A stretch of 7,603 bases of DNA from CAZKUN01 sp964555935. Its GTDB lineage: Bacteria; Armatimonadota; Zipacnadia; Zipacnadales; VGFC01. Location of the stretch: contig CAZKUN010000355.1 in the NCBI GenBank assembly GCA_964555935.1, positions 1 through 7,603 on the forward strand, given 5' to 3'. How positions within the stretch are numbered: the stretch's first letter is position 1; each line of letters opens with the position of its first letter. A program made the translations under genes and the position numbers. Shown here in pieces: positions 1-6,008 of the stretch. The notes below the pieces were generated by a model, which ran no database searches, was not told the origin of the DNA, and was given only the letters and a program-made list of their open reading frames with translations.

Positions 1-1068
1 GCGCAGGCTGCGGACCTTGGCGCCGCGCGACGCAGCCAGGTTCCGCGTGTTGGCGGTCGTGCCGAACAGGCACGCGCCGAACGCCTCGTCATAGGTCGCG
101 TTGAAGGCCGGGGCGATCGTGTCCAAGGCCTGGATTGGGAACTCGATAGTCAATGAGTCGACATCATCAGGCGCGACCGAGAGCACCTCAAACAGGAAAT
201 GCGTTCCGCGCGAGGCGACGCGGAGCGACACCGTGACATCCGGATCGATGAACTCGGCGTTGAGGGTATCCCCATCGAGGCTGAGACGATGCAAGGGCAC
301 CGCGATCCCCTGGCGCTCAATCGCGAGCAGGGCAAAGGGAGCGTCCGCGCTGGCGTAGTCTTGGCCGGATGCCTTGGAGCGGAACTCCTTGACGACTCCA
401 CCACCCGATATCGTGACCGTGACGTGGTCGTTCTCCAGGCTGATGTCAGGCCCCAACTCCGCAACCTCGGGTCGCGCGAGCGGAGTGATCTGAACGTCAT
501 CGATGTCCACCGACATCCCGTTGCTCGCGTACAGGGCCAGGGCGCTTCGGAGGTAGCCATCTCCGCCGGGCTGGTAATATCCCGCGAACCTCCGCCACTC
601 GTTCCCGGCCGACGTGCCGTGCAGAACGGATTGCCCGCCGATCGGCGCGTCCTCGTAGTACTCATAGAAGTGGCCCATCACCGGGCCGCCGCGCACCCAG
701 ACGGAGACCTCGTACCATTGACCGGCTTGAAGGCCGGCGCACACCTGGTAAAGGTGGCTGTGGCCCCCCTGCGGCGCGGTGATCCGAGCGCACTGCCCCC
801 CGGAATGGGGGGCGTCGGTGGAGATCGCAAGCTCACCGGTATAGGCGGGGTTCAGCGTCCAGCCCTCGGGGATTTCGCCCGGCTCGCCCACTCGCCAGCC
901 GCTGAAGAGCCCCTCGGCGTCGACCGTCGCGGCCACCGAAAACTCGAAACCTGGGTTCAACATGAGATTGCCCTGCTGCGTCAGCGCGGGCGTGCCAATC
1001 AGAGCGACAAGCAACACGCAGCCTCCGTAGCGTGGCATGCGCGCGTGTCCTGGCGAGTAGCGTGTCAT
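1..1068 (-). CDS. Exported CBM4/9-like, glycoside-hydrolase-like protein, N-terminal part (C-terminus outside window)
   Basis: The frame is open from an ATG at 1068 to the left edge, giving 356 residues with no stop, so the protein is cut by the window. An AGGGAGG ribosome site lies 5 nt before this ATG; a second ATG at 1038 (Met11) is possible. Residues 1-30 look like a signal peptide: Arg/His-rich start, then the hydrophobic run CVLLVALIG and a TPALTQQ cleavage area. Residues about 34-196 read as a CBM4/9-type jelly roll, opening with NLMLNPGFE, containing WYEVSVWVRGG and closing with SVDIDDVQITPL. From about 205 a second beta-rich domain begins (ISLENDHVTVTISGGG). It resembles the N-terminal sugar-mutarotase-like sandwich of some glycoside-hydrolase-like proteins of environmental bacteria. 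The catalytic part, if any, is not in the window, so enzyme activity is inferred. It is transcribed divergently from the propeller operon and probably acts outside the cytoplasm on a polysaccharide. The reading frame and signal peptide are solid; the family call is moderate. Confidence 0.8.
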   Translation of the reverse strand, partial: MTRYSPGHARMPRYGGCVLLVALIGTPALTQQGNLMLNPGFEFSVAATVDAEGLFSGWRVGEPGEIPEGWTLNPAYTGELAISTDAPHSGGQCARITAPQGGHSHLYQVCAGLQAGQWYEVSVWVRGGPVMGHFYEYYEDAPIGGQSVLHGTSAGNEWRRFAGYYQPGGDGYLRSALALYASNGMSVDIDDVQITPLARPEVAELGPDISLENDHVTVTISGGGVVKEFRSKASGQDYASADAPFALLAIERQGIAVPLHRLSLDGDTLNAEFIDPDVTVSLRVASRGTHFLFEVLSVAPDDVDSLTIEFPIQALDTIAPAFNATYDEAFGACLFGTTANTRNLAASRGAKVRSLR

Positions 1069-1073
1069 CCGAG

Positions 1074-1080
1074 CCTCCCT
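1074..1080 (-). promoter_or_regulatory. Ribosome binding site of the left exported protein
   Basis: AGGGAGG on the minus strand lies 5 nt before the ATG at 1068. It favours this start over the in-frame ATG at 1038, which would shorten the signal-peptide n-region. Confidence 0.7.
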
Positions 1081-1085
1081 AACGT

Positions 1086-1101
1086 GGCCCTCAGTCGGGC
1101 C
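1086..1101. other. Small GC inverted repeat in the leader of the left gene
   Basis: GGCCC and GGGCC form a perfect 5-bp stem around the 6-nt loop TCAGTC. It lies about 18 nt upstream of the start codon at 1068, in the probable 5' leader. It could be a weak RNA hairpin or a small operator. In GC-rich DNA such a short stem can occur by chance. Confidence 0.2.
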
Positions 1102-1251
1102 CTGTGCCAAGCCGTTCCTCCACCGTGGCCGGTTATCCTGGTAAGCCGATGGGATGCAGTGTATCGGTGTCTGCGGACAGGCGTGCAGGTTCATGGCGTC
1201 CACGCGCCCAAATCTCGCGGAGAATGGGTGTCTGGTCAACGACCGAAGCAC

Positions 1252-1256
1252 GGGAG
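1252..1256 (+). promoter_or_regulatory. Ribosome binding site of the propeller gene
   Basis: GGGAG lies 8 nt before the ATG at 1265. Together with the signal peptide that starts exactly there, it decides the start against the further upstream in-frame ATGs at 1154 and 1193. Confidence 0.65.
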
Positions 1257-1264
1257 CCCACCTG

Positions 1265-3931
1265 ATGACACGGTGCTGCCCAAGGGTCGGCTATGTGGCG
1301 GCGACGCTGCTGATACTCGTCTCGACCTGCCTCGCGGGAGAGAACGACTGGCCCGCGTGGCGTCAGAACACCGCGCTGACGGGTCACACGCCTCTCAAGG
1401 GCGACATGACTTCAGCCCCGCGCGTGGCGTGGACATTCCCTCTGACCGGCATGAAAGGCCTGCTGGTGATGGAGCCGGGCCAGCCGGGCGTCCGCGCCGC
1501 CGACCGGCGCTCCGGGCAGTTCGGCGACGATTACCTCTCGCAGGCCTCCGAGCAATGGGGCATGCAACCACACGTCTACTCGCTCCCAAACGGCGAGCGG
1601 CTCGTCCTCACCGAGACGGCCGAGAAGCGCTGCGGCCGCATCCACCCCGGGCTTCCCGAGCCCCAGCAGGTGGTGATGACCGGCAAAGCCGCCGACGCGC
1701 GAATCCGTCTTTACGCGTGGGACACCCCGGACGGGCAGAAACGAGAAGTGTGGTCCTCGCCCGCCGGCAAGGTCGCGCACGAACGGTGGAACATCTGCTT
1801 CGGCGACATCGACGCGGACGGTGTTGAGGAGATCATCGCGGCGGGCCACGGCGGGGTGATGTGCTACGATCCTCGCGACGGCACGCTCGAGTCAGAACTT
1901 CACTACGGGCACCGAAGCCGGGGATTCGTCGGGGTCGCTGACATCGACGATGACGGGGCGGTAGAGTTCCTGGACATCGGGCTCTTCCAGATCGGGATCG
2001 AGGTCTGCGACTACCAGGACGGTGAACTCAAGCTCCTGTGGGGCGACAAGATCGAACTCGATATCTTCGCGCATCCGCGGATGATCAACACGCCGTTCGA
2101 TGCCCTGTGCGACCTCCAGGGCGATGGCCAGATGTACGTTGTCTACAACATGTACAATGACGAGACCGACCGGCAATGGCACCTGATCGTCCGCGACGCA
2201 ATCTCGGGCGAGGTCCGGTGGGATATTCCGCGCTTCTTCCTCAACGATTCGGTCGATCTCGATGGCGACGGCGTCCGCGAGCTGGTGGGCATCCACACGG
2301 AGGGGCGCTTCTGTCAGGGCTTCGGCCCGGCGTCCATCGCGCATCTGGGGCCAAGCGGGTTGGAGGAGCTGTGGACGCATCCGGAGGCGCGTTGGCCTCT
2401 GAGACAGGTGCTGGATATGCCGCGCGATCGCAGCACGTTCCGGTCCGCCGGCGGCCACGTGCAGGTCTGCCAGGGCGACCTCGACGGCGATGGGCGGACG
2501 GAGCTGCTGTTCAGCGAGATGCAGAAGGGTGGAAGCGGCCGCGAAGTGTTCGGCGTAGTCGGCCCGGACGCCGATGGCGGATACGAGACGGGCTGGACGG
2601 TGTCGGCGCCCGCCGACACGCGCAATGCCGTGCAGGCCATCGCGGATATCGACGACGACGGCGCCGACGAGGTGCTCCTTGAGTGGCGCGCCAACGGCCG
2701 CGGGGCGCTCCGCGCCCTCGGCAACGGCGCGCGGCCGAGGATCGTCAGCCACCAGCCGCTGATGCCCCGCCTTGGCCCGCCCATCGCCGCCGATCTCCAC
2801 GGACGAGGCCGATTGAGCGTGCTGGCCACCTCCGCGGTCGACGAAGTTGTAGCCATCGCGCCCCCGACCGCATCGAAGCCCAGCGCCGGGCCGCGCGAGC
2901 TGTGGCGGCATCCGGGGCGCGGCACGAACCGCACGAACAGCCTGGCCGCCGCCGACCTCGACGGCGATGGCGAGTGCGAGGTCCCGGTCGTCGGAGAATC
3001 ACCGACCGGGCAGGCCAGGATCAGCGCTCTCGACGGCGACGGAAAGACCATCTGGCACCGGGACTTCGATGAAGTCCATGGACAACGCTACATCTTCCGG
3101 ATGGGCGGCATCAGCCACCTGTTCACCGGCCGTCTGACCGATCCGGGCCGCAGCGACGTCTACGTCTCCCTCCTGCGCAGCATCATGCACAGCGACATCG
3201 GCATCGCCCTCCGAGGCACGGACGGCGCGCTGCTATGGCGCCGCGACAAGGCCAGCAACATGGGCTACGCGGGAAGCGGGCTGGCGTTCGCCGATCCGGA
3301 TGGCGACGGGTTGGACGACATCTTTTGCGGTTACCCGATCTGCTACTGGAGGGCCGACGGCACGACGGGCGAGGTCCTGTTCTTCAACAATCCGGGAGAT
3401 GTGCTGCCCGGCTGGCCGGCCTACGCGGTGCCCGTCGTCACCGACTTCGACGGAGATGGCGAGGCGGAGGCGTTCTTCCCCTCCCAATACACGTGGGGGT
3501 TGCTGGATATAGACGGCGCGCACATCTGGAACCTCGAGGAGGGCGATCTGCCCAGCGGCCTGATGCCCGGTATCGGCGACGTGGATGGGGATGGCAAACT
3601 CGAGATCGGCGCCCCGTTCCGTGACGGTTTTCGCTGCTACGACGCGGCAACGGGCGAGTTAAGGTGGAAGATCGCCGTGCCGGGCGGACCGTATGCCGGC
3701 ATCCTTTCGGCGGATGTGGACGGCGACGGAAGCGACGAGTTCCTCTTCGCCGCCGGACAGAGAGTCGTCGCGGTCGGCGCGAGCGGGGGAAGTGGACGGA
3801 TCGTCTGGGAGGCGGAGTTCCCCGCGCGCGTGAGCGAGCCGAGCTTCGCCGACGTTGACGGCGACGGGCTGGGCGAGGTGCTGCTCACTTGCGCTGATGG
3901 GAATCTGTACTGCCTGGGATCGGCGGAATAG
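1265..3931 (+). CDS. Exported FG-GAP/VCBS repeat beta-propeller protein
   Basis: 888 residues. The start at 1265 is chosen because it has a GGGAG site and opens a signal peptide (MTRCCPR, then hydrophobic residues 8-24, likely cleavage near CLAG 22-25). Cys22 follows VST, which is a poor lipobox, so ordinary export is more likely than lipoprotein anchoring. The mature N-terminus (DWPAWRQNTALTG) resembles the opening of PQQ-like propellers. From residue 181 the chain carries calcium-type loops D-x-D-x-D-G followed by hydrophobic strands: 181, 226, 283, 331, 405, 461, 510, 564, a degenerate copy near 623-632, then 677, 727, 772, 817 and 863. The last four intervals are 45-50 residues, one propeller blade each. 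The family is a calcium-stabilised scaffold for binding ligands or glycans on the cell surface; no catalytic motif is visible. It is the first gene of a three-gene operon. Function beyond binding is unknown. Confidence 0.9.
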   Translation: MTRCCPRVGYVAATLLILVSTCLAGENDWPAWRQNTALTGHTPLKGDMTSAPRVAWTFPLTGMKGLLVMEPGQPGVRAADRRSGQFGDDYLSQASEQWGMQPHVYSLPNGERLVLTETAEKRCGRIHPGLPEPQQVVMTGKAADARIRLYAWDTPDGQKREVWSSPAGKVAHERWNICFGDIDADGVEEIIAAGHGGVMCYDPRDGTLESELHYGHRSRGFVGVADIDDDGAVEFLDIGLFQIGIEVCDYQDGELKLLWGDKIELDIFAHPRMINTPFDALCDLQGDGQMYVVYNMYNDETDRQWHLIVRDAISGEVRWDIPRFFLNDSVDLDGDGVRELVGIHTEGRFCQGFGPASIAHLGPSGLEELWTHPEARWPLRQVLDMPRDRSTFRSAGGHVQVCQGDLDGDGRTELLFSEMQKGGSGREVFGVVGPDADGGYETGWTVSAPADTRNAVQAIADIDDDGADEVLLEWRANGRGALRALGNGARPRIVSHQPLMPRLGPPIAADLHGRGRLSVLATSAVDEVVAIAPPTASKPSAGPRELWRHPGRGTNRTNSLAAADLDGDGECEVPVVGESPTGQARISALDGDGKTIWHRDFDEVHGQRYIFRMGGISHLFTGRLTDPGRSDVYVSLLRSIMHSDIGIALRGTDGALLWRRDKASNMGYAGSGLAFADPDGDGLDDIFCGYPICYWRADGTTGEVLFFNNPGDVLPGWPAYAVPVVTDFDGDGEAEAFFPSQYTWGLLDIDGAHIWNLEEGDLPSGLMPGIGDVDGDGKLEIGAPFRDGFRCYDAATGELRWKIAVPGGPYAGILSADVDGDGSDEFLFAAGQRVVAVGASGGSGRIVWEAEFPARVSEPSFADVDGDGLGEVLLTCADGNLYCLGSAE
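1805..3877 (+). repeat. Fourteen FG-GAP-type loop positions in the propeller gene
   Basis: Protein-level repeat built around D-x-D-x-D-G plus an acidic residue and a strand, for example DIDADGVEE (181), DIDDDGAVE (226), DLDGDGVRE (331), DLDGDGRTE (405), DLDGDGECE (564), DVDGDGKLE (772) and DVDGDGLGE (863). Copies at 283 (DLQGDGQ) and 510 (DLHGRGR) have lost acidic ligands, and the one near 623-632 (RLTDPGRSD) is strongly degenerate. At DNA level the copies at 2477 and 2954 share the exact 17-mer GACCTCGACGGCGATGG. Most others differ at synonymous sites, so this is an old protein repeat and not recent DNA duplication. Confidence 0.85.
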
Positions 3932-3934
3932 GAG
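3931..3934 (+). promoter_or_regulatory. Ribosome binding site of the second operon gene, overlapping the upstream stop codon
   Basis: GGAG begins on the last base of the propeller stop codon (TAG 3929-3931) and lies 8 nt before the ATG at 3943. Ribosomes finishing the propeller would uncover or reuse this site, which suggests translational coupling. Confidence 0.65.
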
Positions 3935-3942
3935 ACATAGCG

Positions 3943-5217
3943 ATGCCAAACGCCAGACGCGAGTTCCTGGACCAGTGGGGTGACCATGGTGATGCTGTCA
4001 TCGTGGACACGCCCAAGCCCTGGCGGCTGGTCCTCTGGGAGGCCGCGCAGTACGTCCCAAGTTGGGACCTCGGCGGCGACGTGTGGTTCACGCCCGAATG
4101 GTTCGAGACAGCCTCCGCCGAGGACCATCAGTGCTACGAGCCGATCATGGACAAGGAATGCCGCTACACTCGCGCGGGCATCGTCGAGGGTGGACCGGCT
4201 CGGGCTCGGGTCGAGTGGAGCTACGCGCTCTGCGACAACCGATACCGGGTGTTCAACGGCAATTCCACGGCGGACGAACAGTACGCGGTCTACCCGGATG
4301 GGATCGCAGTGCGCCGGCTGACGGGCTGGCCCGGTGATGAATCCGCCCACGGCCTCAATCCGGTCTACTGGGAAGTCGGCGAGTTCATCCTCATCACCGG
4401 TCCTGGCGTGGGTCCCGACCAGGCCTTGGAGCCAACGTGCTTCACGTTCATGAACACCTCCGGCGACGAGATCCGCTGCGAGTGGCCCGAGATGTTCGGG
4501 CAGGACCCGTCGGGCGTTCCGCCCCTATGCGTGTCTCATCCGGAGATCGTCGAATGGGACGCCTACATCGGCGTGGTCCATCTCAAGGACAGGCCAAACG
4601 TGTTCATCGCAGTGCCGCATGATCCCAAGCTCTTTCCCTACGCGGCGTGTTCCACGTGCGGGGCGCCCCACCCGGAGTTCAAGCCCTTCCCCGGTGGTCG
4701 TAGCTACGCCCACTGGCCCGCCAACCCAACCACCGACTTTGTCGGCTGGACTCAAGCCACGCCCGAGGATACCGTTGCCCGCCCCTCCCACACCAGCTTC
4801 GTGACCTTCGGCTACAGCTACGGCGGCGAGACGCCTCGGCGGGGCAGCTCGTGGGTATACCTGACCGGGGCCATCGAGGGAGATGATCTTGGCCCGCTAC
4901 GCGATACCGTTCGCGGCTGGCTCAACCCCGGTACTGTGAGGACGAACCACCTCTGGAATGGCTTCGCGTACTCGGAGCGGGCCCACAAGATCCTAAGGCT
5001 GAGCGATGAGCCATACCAAATCAGGATCGAGACGGACGGGCCGATCGTCCGCCCCGTCTTCGGCTTCGACACGGCCTTCCGCGTGGCCGAGGTCCGGCGC
5101 GGCGAGGCGGCGTTGCCGCCGGACGCATACCGGTGGCATACGTACCAGGGCGAGACGGTCCTCTGGCTCGATATACAAGCGGAGAAGCAACTCGACGTGG
5201 AGGTGGTACCGGAATGA
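3943..5217 (+). CDS. Conserved-looking protein of unknown function, beta-rich, 424 aa
   Basis: I cannot assign a function. The 424-residue product begins MPNARREFLDQWGDH and has no signal peptide or membrane segment, unlike its exported upstream neighbour. It is rich in Trp, Tyr, Gly and alternating hydrophobic residues, suggesting a beta-sandwich or supersandwich fold. Visible landmarks are a central stretch ARVEWSYALCDNRYRV followed by YAVYPDGIAVRRL, a CSTC pair (Cys236, Cys239) in AACSTCGAPHPEF, HWP at 257-259, and RPSHTS at 280-285. From memory, similar blocks (a W-x-YAL-D segment then YPDG, HWP and SHTS) occur in hypothetical proteins of Planctomycetes-like bacteria, sometimes near carbohydrate-active genes; this is recollection, not a search. 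It starts 11 nt after the propeller stop, and its TGA overlaps the next gene's ATG, so all three are probably co-translated. A carbohydrate- or uronate-related role is only a guess from context. Confidence 0.85.
   Translation: MPNARREFLDQWGDHGDAVIVDTPKPWRLVLWEAAQYVPSWDLGGDVWFTPEWFETASAEDHQCYEPIMDKECRYTRAGIVEGGPARARVEWSYALCDNRYRVFNGNSTADEQYAVYPDGIAVRRLTGWPGDESAHGLNPVYWEVGEFILITGPGVGPDQALEPTCFTFMNTSGDEIRCEWPEMFGQDPSGVPPLCVSHPEIVEWDAYIGVVHLKDRPNVFIAVPHDPKLFPYAACSTCGAPHPEFKPFPGGRSYAHWPANPTTDFVGWTQATPEDTVARPSHTSFVTFGYSYGGETPRRGSSWVYLTGAIEGDDLGPLRDTVRGWLNPGTVRTNHLWNGFAYSERAHKILRLSDEPYQIRIETDGPIVRPVFGFDTAFRVAEVRRGEAALPPDAYRWHTYQGETVLWLDIQAEKQLDVEVVPE
5199..5217 (+). promoter_or_regulatory. Ribosome site and ATGA start/stop overlap joining genes two and three of the operon
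   Basis: GGAGG (5199-5203) lies 10 nt before the ATG at 5214. That ATG shares bases with the TGA stop (5215-5217) of the preceding gene. The ATGA overlap is a classic sign of termination-reinitiation coupling. It fixes the hydrolase start at 5214 rather than at the upstream in-frame ATG at 5133. Confidence 0.75.
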
Positions 5218-6008
5218 ACGCACCCGAGCGCGCGATTGACGTGCCATGCCGTTACTACCGCGTCTACACAGACGAGGACGTCCCTTGCGTCGAGCCAAAC
5301 TTCGGCTTCGTGGAGCGCGCGCTCAGCGTTCCCGTGGAGCAAGCGGCGCTCGTGCTGGTAGATGTCTGGAGCACCCATTACATCGATAGCTGGCTCGCCC
5401 GCGCGGCCGAGATCACCAAGACCAAGATCGTTCCACTCGTCGCCTCGGCCAGGGAAGCGGGGCTGACGGTGATCCACGCGCCATCGCCGTCCATCGTCGA
5501 GAAGCGCGGCTATCAGACCGCCAAACCGGAACTCGCGGTCTCTGAGCCTCAGACCGATGACTGGCCGCCTCCTGCGTTCCGTGGAATCTATCGCGGCGGC
5601 GAGCACGCCGCCTTCGGACGCATGTCCGAGCCGCGCCTGCCGGCCGTATACGAGCGCTACGAGGTAGAACTCGACATCGCCGAGGAAGTGCGGCCCGTTG
5701 CGGATGATCTGGTGATCTCCACCGGCCCCGAGCTGCACGCGGTGCTGCGAGAGCGCGGGATCCTGCACATCTTCTACGCGGGCTTCTGCGCCAACTGGTG
5801 CCTGATCGGGCGAGACTACGGGATCCTGGCGATGAACGAACGCGGCTACAACATCATCCTCGTGCGAGACGCGACGACGGGGATCGAATCCCACGACACG
5901 GTCGACGCGCTCACCGCCACCGAGATGACCATCCGAGAGATCGAAACGAAGAACGCGTGGTCGGCGACCACCGAGGCGGTGGTCGCCGCCTGCGAACGCG
6001 CTAGGTGA
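5214..6008 (+). CDS. Isochorismatase-fold cysteine hydrolase (amidase-like), unusual active site
   Basis: 264 residues, in the family's upper size range. The fold is recognised from AALVLVDVWS (Asp50, the family's catalytic Asp), a parallel-strand segment AREAGLTVIHAPS (79-91), then GILHIFYAGFCANWC with Cys196 in the nucleophile position, and RGYNIILVRDATTG (210-223). Family members hydrolyse amide, imide or vinyl-ether bonds (nicotinamidase, N-carbamoylsarcosine amidase, isochorismatase) using Asp-Lys-Cys. Here the usual Lys loop before the Cys strand is replaced by VISTGPELHAVL (167-178), and there is no lysine anywhere between 104 and 246. A lineage-specific insert (about 96-165, including EPQTDDWPPPAF) fills the middle. 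No signal peptide, so it is cytoplasmic. The gene is translationally coupled to the upstream unknown gene, and its last 8 nt overlap the convergent aminotransferase gene. The substrate is unknown; the neighbours suggest an amino or methylated nitrogen compound. Confidence 0.88.
   Translation: MNAPERAIDVPCRYYRVYTDEDVPCVEPNFGFVERALSVPVEQAALVLVDVWSTHYIDSWLARAAEITKTKIVPLVASAREAGLTVIHAPSPSIVEKRGYQTAKPELAVSEPQTDDWPPPAFRGIYRGGEHAAFGRMSEPRLPAVYERYEVELDIAEEVRPVADDLVISTGPELHAVLRERGILHIFYAGFCANWCLIGRDYGILAMNERGYNIILVRDATTGIESHDTVDALTATEMTIREIETKNAWSATTEAVVAACERAR
5962..5988. terminator. Strong hairpin at the convergent gene junction, possible bidirectional terminator
   Basis: CGGCGACCACC (5962-5972) pairs perfectly with GGTGGTCGCCG (5978-5988): 11 base pairs around the 5-nt loop GAGGC. 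It lies inside the coding sequence of the hydrolase (residues about 250-258), 20 nt before the end of that gene. On the other strand it is 12 nt past the aminotransferase stop codon. No clean U-tract follows on either strand; the minus strand has a mildly T-rich run (GCGTTCTTCGTTTCG) about 6 nt after the stem. It may end or stabilise the minus-strand transcript. A role for the plus transcript is less clear because the hairpin precedes the stop codon. Confidence 0.45.

Larger units (their letters stand above)
1069..1264. promoter_or_regulatory. Divergent intergenic region between the two exported-protein genes
   Basis: These 196 bases separate two divergent genes and should hold the promoters of both. 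I see no strong sigma-70 pair. On the minus strand, TTGACC (1239-1234) is close to a -35 box, but the hexamer 17 nt further on (GAGATT) is a poor -10. On the plus strand only weak AT-containing hexamers occur (TTATCC near 1133-1138). Short inverted repeats are present: GGCCC/GGGCC at 1086-1101 and CCGAT/ATCGG at 1146-1167, either of which could be an operator. Shared control of both genes is plausible from the arrangement but is not shown by a recognisable site. Confidence 0.45.

Noticed and set aside
1154..1264. Upstream in-frame ATG (1154) for the propeller gene, adding 37 residues
   Set aside because: It would bury the signal peptide behind 37 residues and has no good ribosome site. The ATG at 1265 has GGGAG at proper spacing and begins a normal export signal.
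1066..1276. Both divergent genes begin with ATGACACG and have GGGAG upstream, hinting at a duplicated start region
   Set aside because: The match stops after the first few codons and the flanking DNA differs, so coincidence is the simpler explanation.
199..1827. Long plus-strand open frame of 542 codons crossing the divergent intergenic region
   Set aside because: It is antisense to the exported CBM-like gene and then overlaps the propeller gene in another frame. Its translation is rich in Arg, Ala and Pro with no recognisable motif, as expected of a shadow frame in GC-rich DNA. Both overlapped genes have signal peptides and domains.
1892..2911. Minus-strand open frame of 339 codons
   Set aside because: It lies wholly antisense inside the propeller gene, and its sequence reflects the complement of the repeated Asp-Gly codons (runs of Ile, Val, Glu). 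No ribosome site or domain was seen.
2477..2970. Exact 17-mer GACCTCGACGGCGATGG at 2477 and 2954 as a DNA direct repeat or recombination site
   Set aside because: Both copies encode the same DLDGDG calcium loop in frame and are explained by the protein repeat and codon bias.
5133..5213. Upstream in-frame ATG (5133) for the hydrolase
   Set aside because: It would overlap the preceding gene by 85 nt and add an Arg/Gly-rich stretch with no family similarity. The ATGA overlap with GGAGG at 5199 fits better.
4818..5894. Minus-strand open frame of 358 codons
   Set aside because: Antisense to the unknown-function gene and the hydrolase gene, both of which have coupled starts, ribosome sites and, for the hydrolase, clear family motifs.
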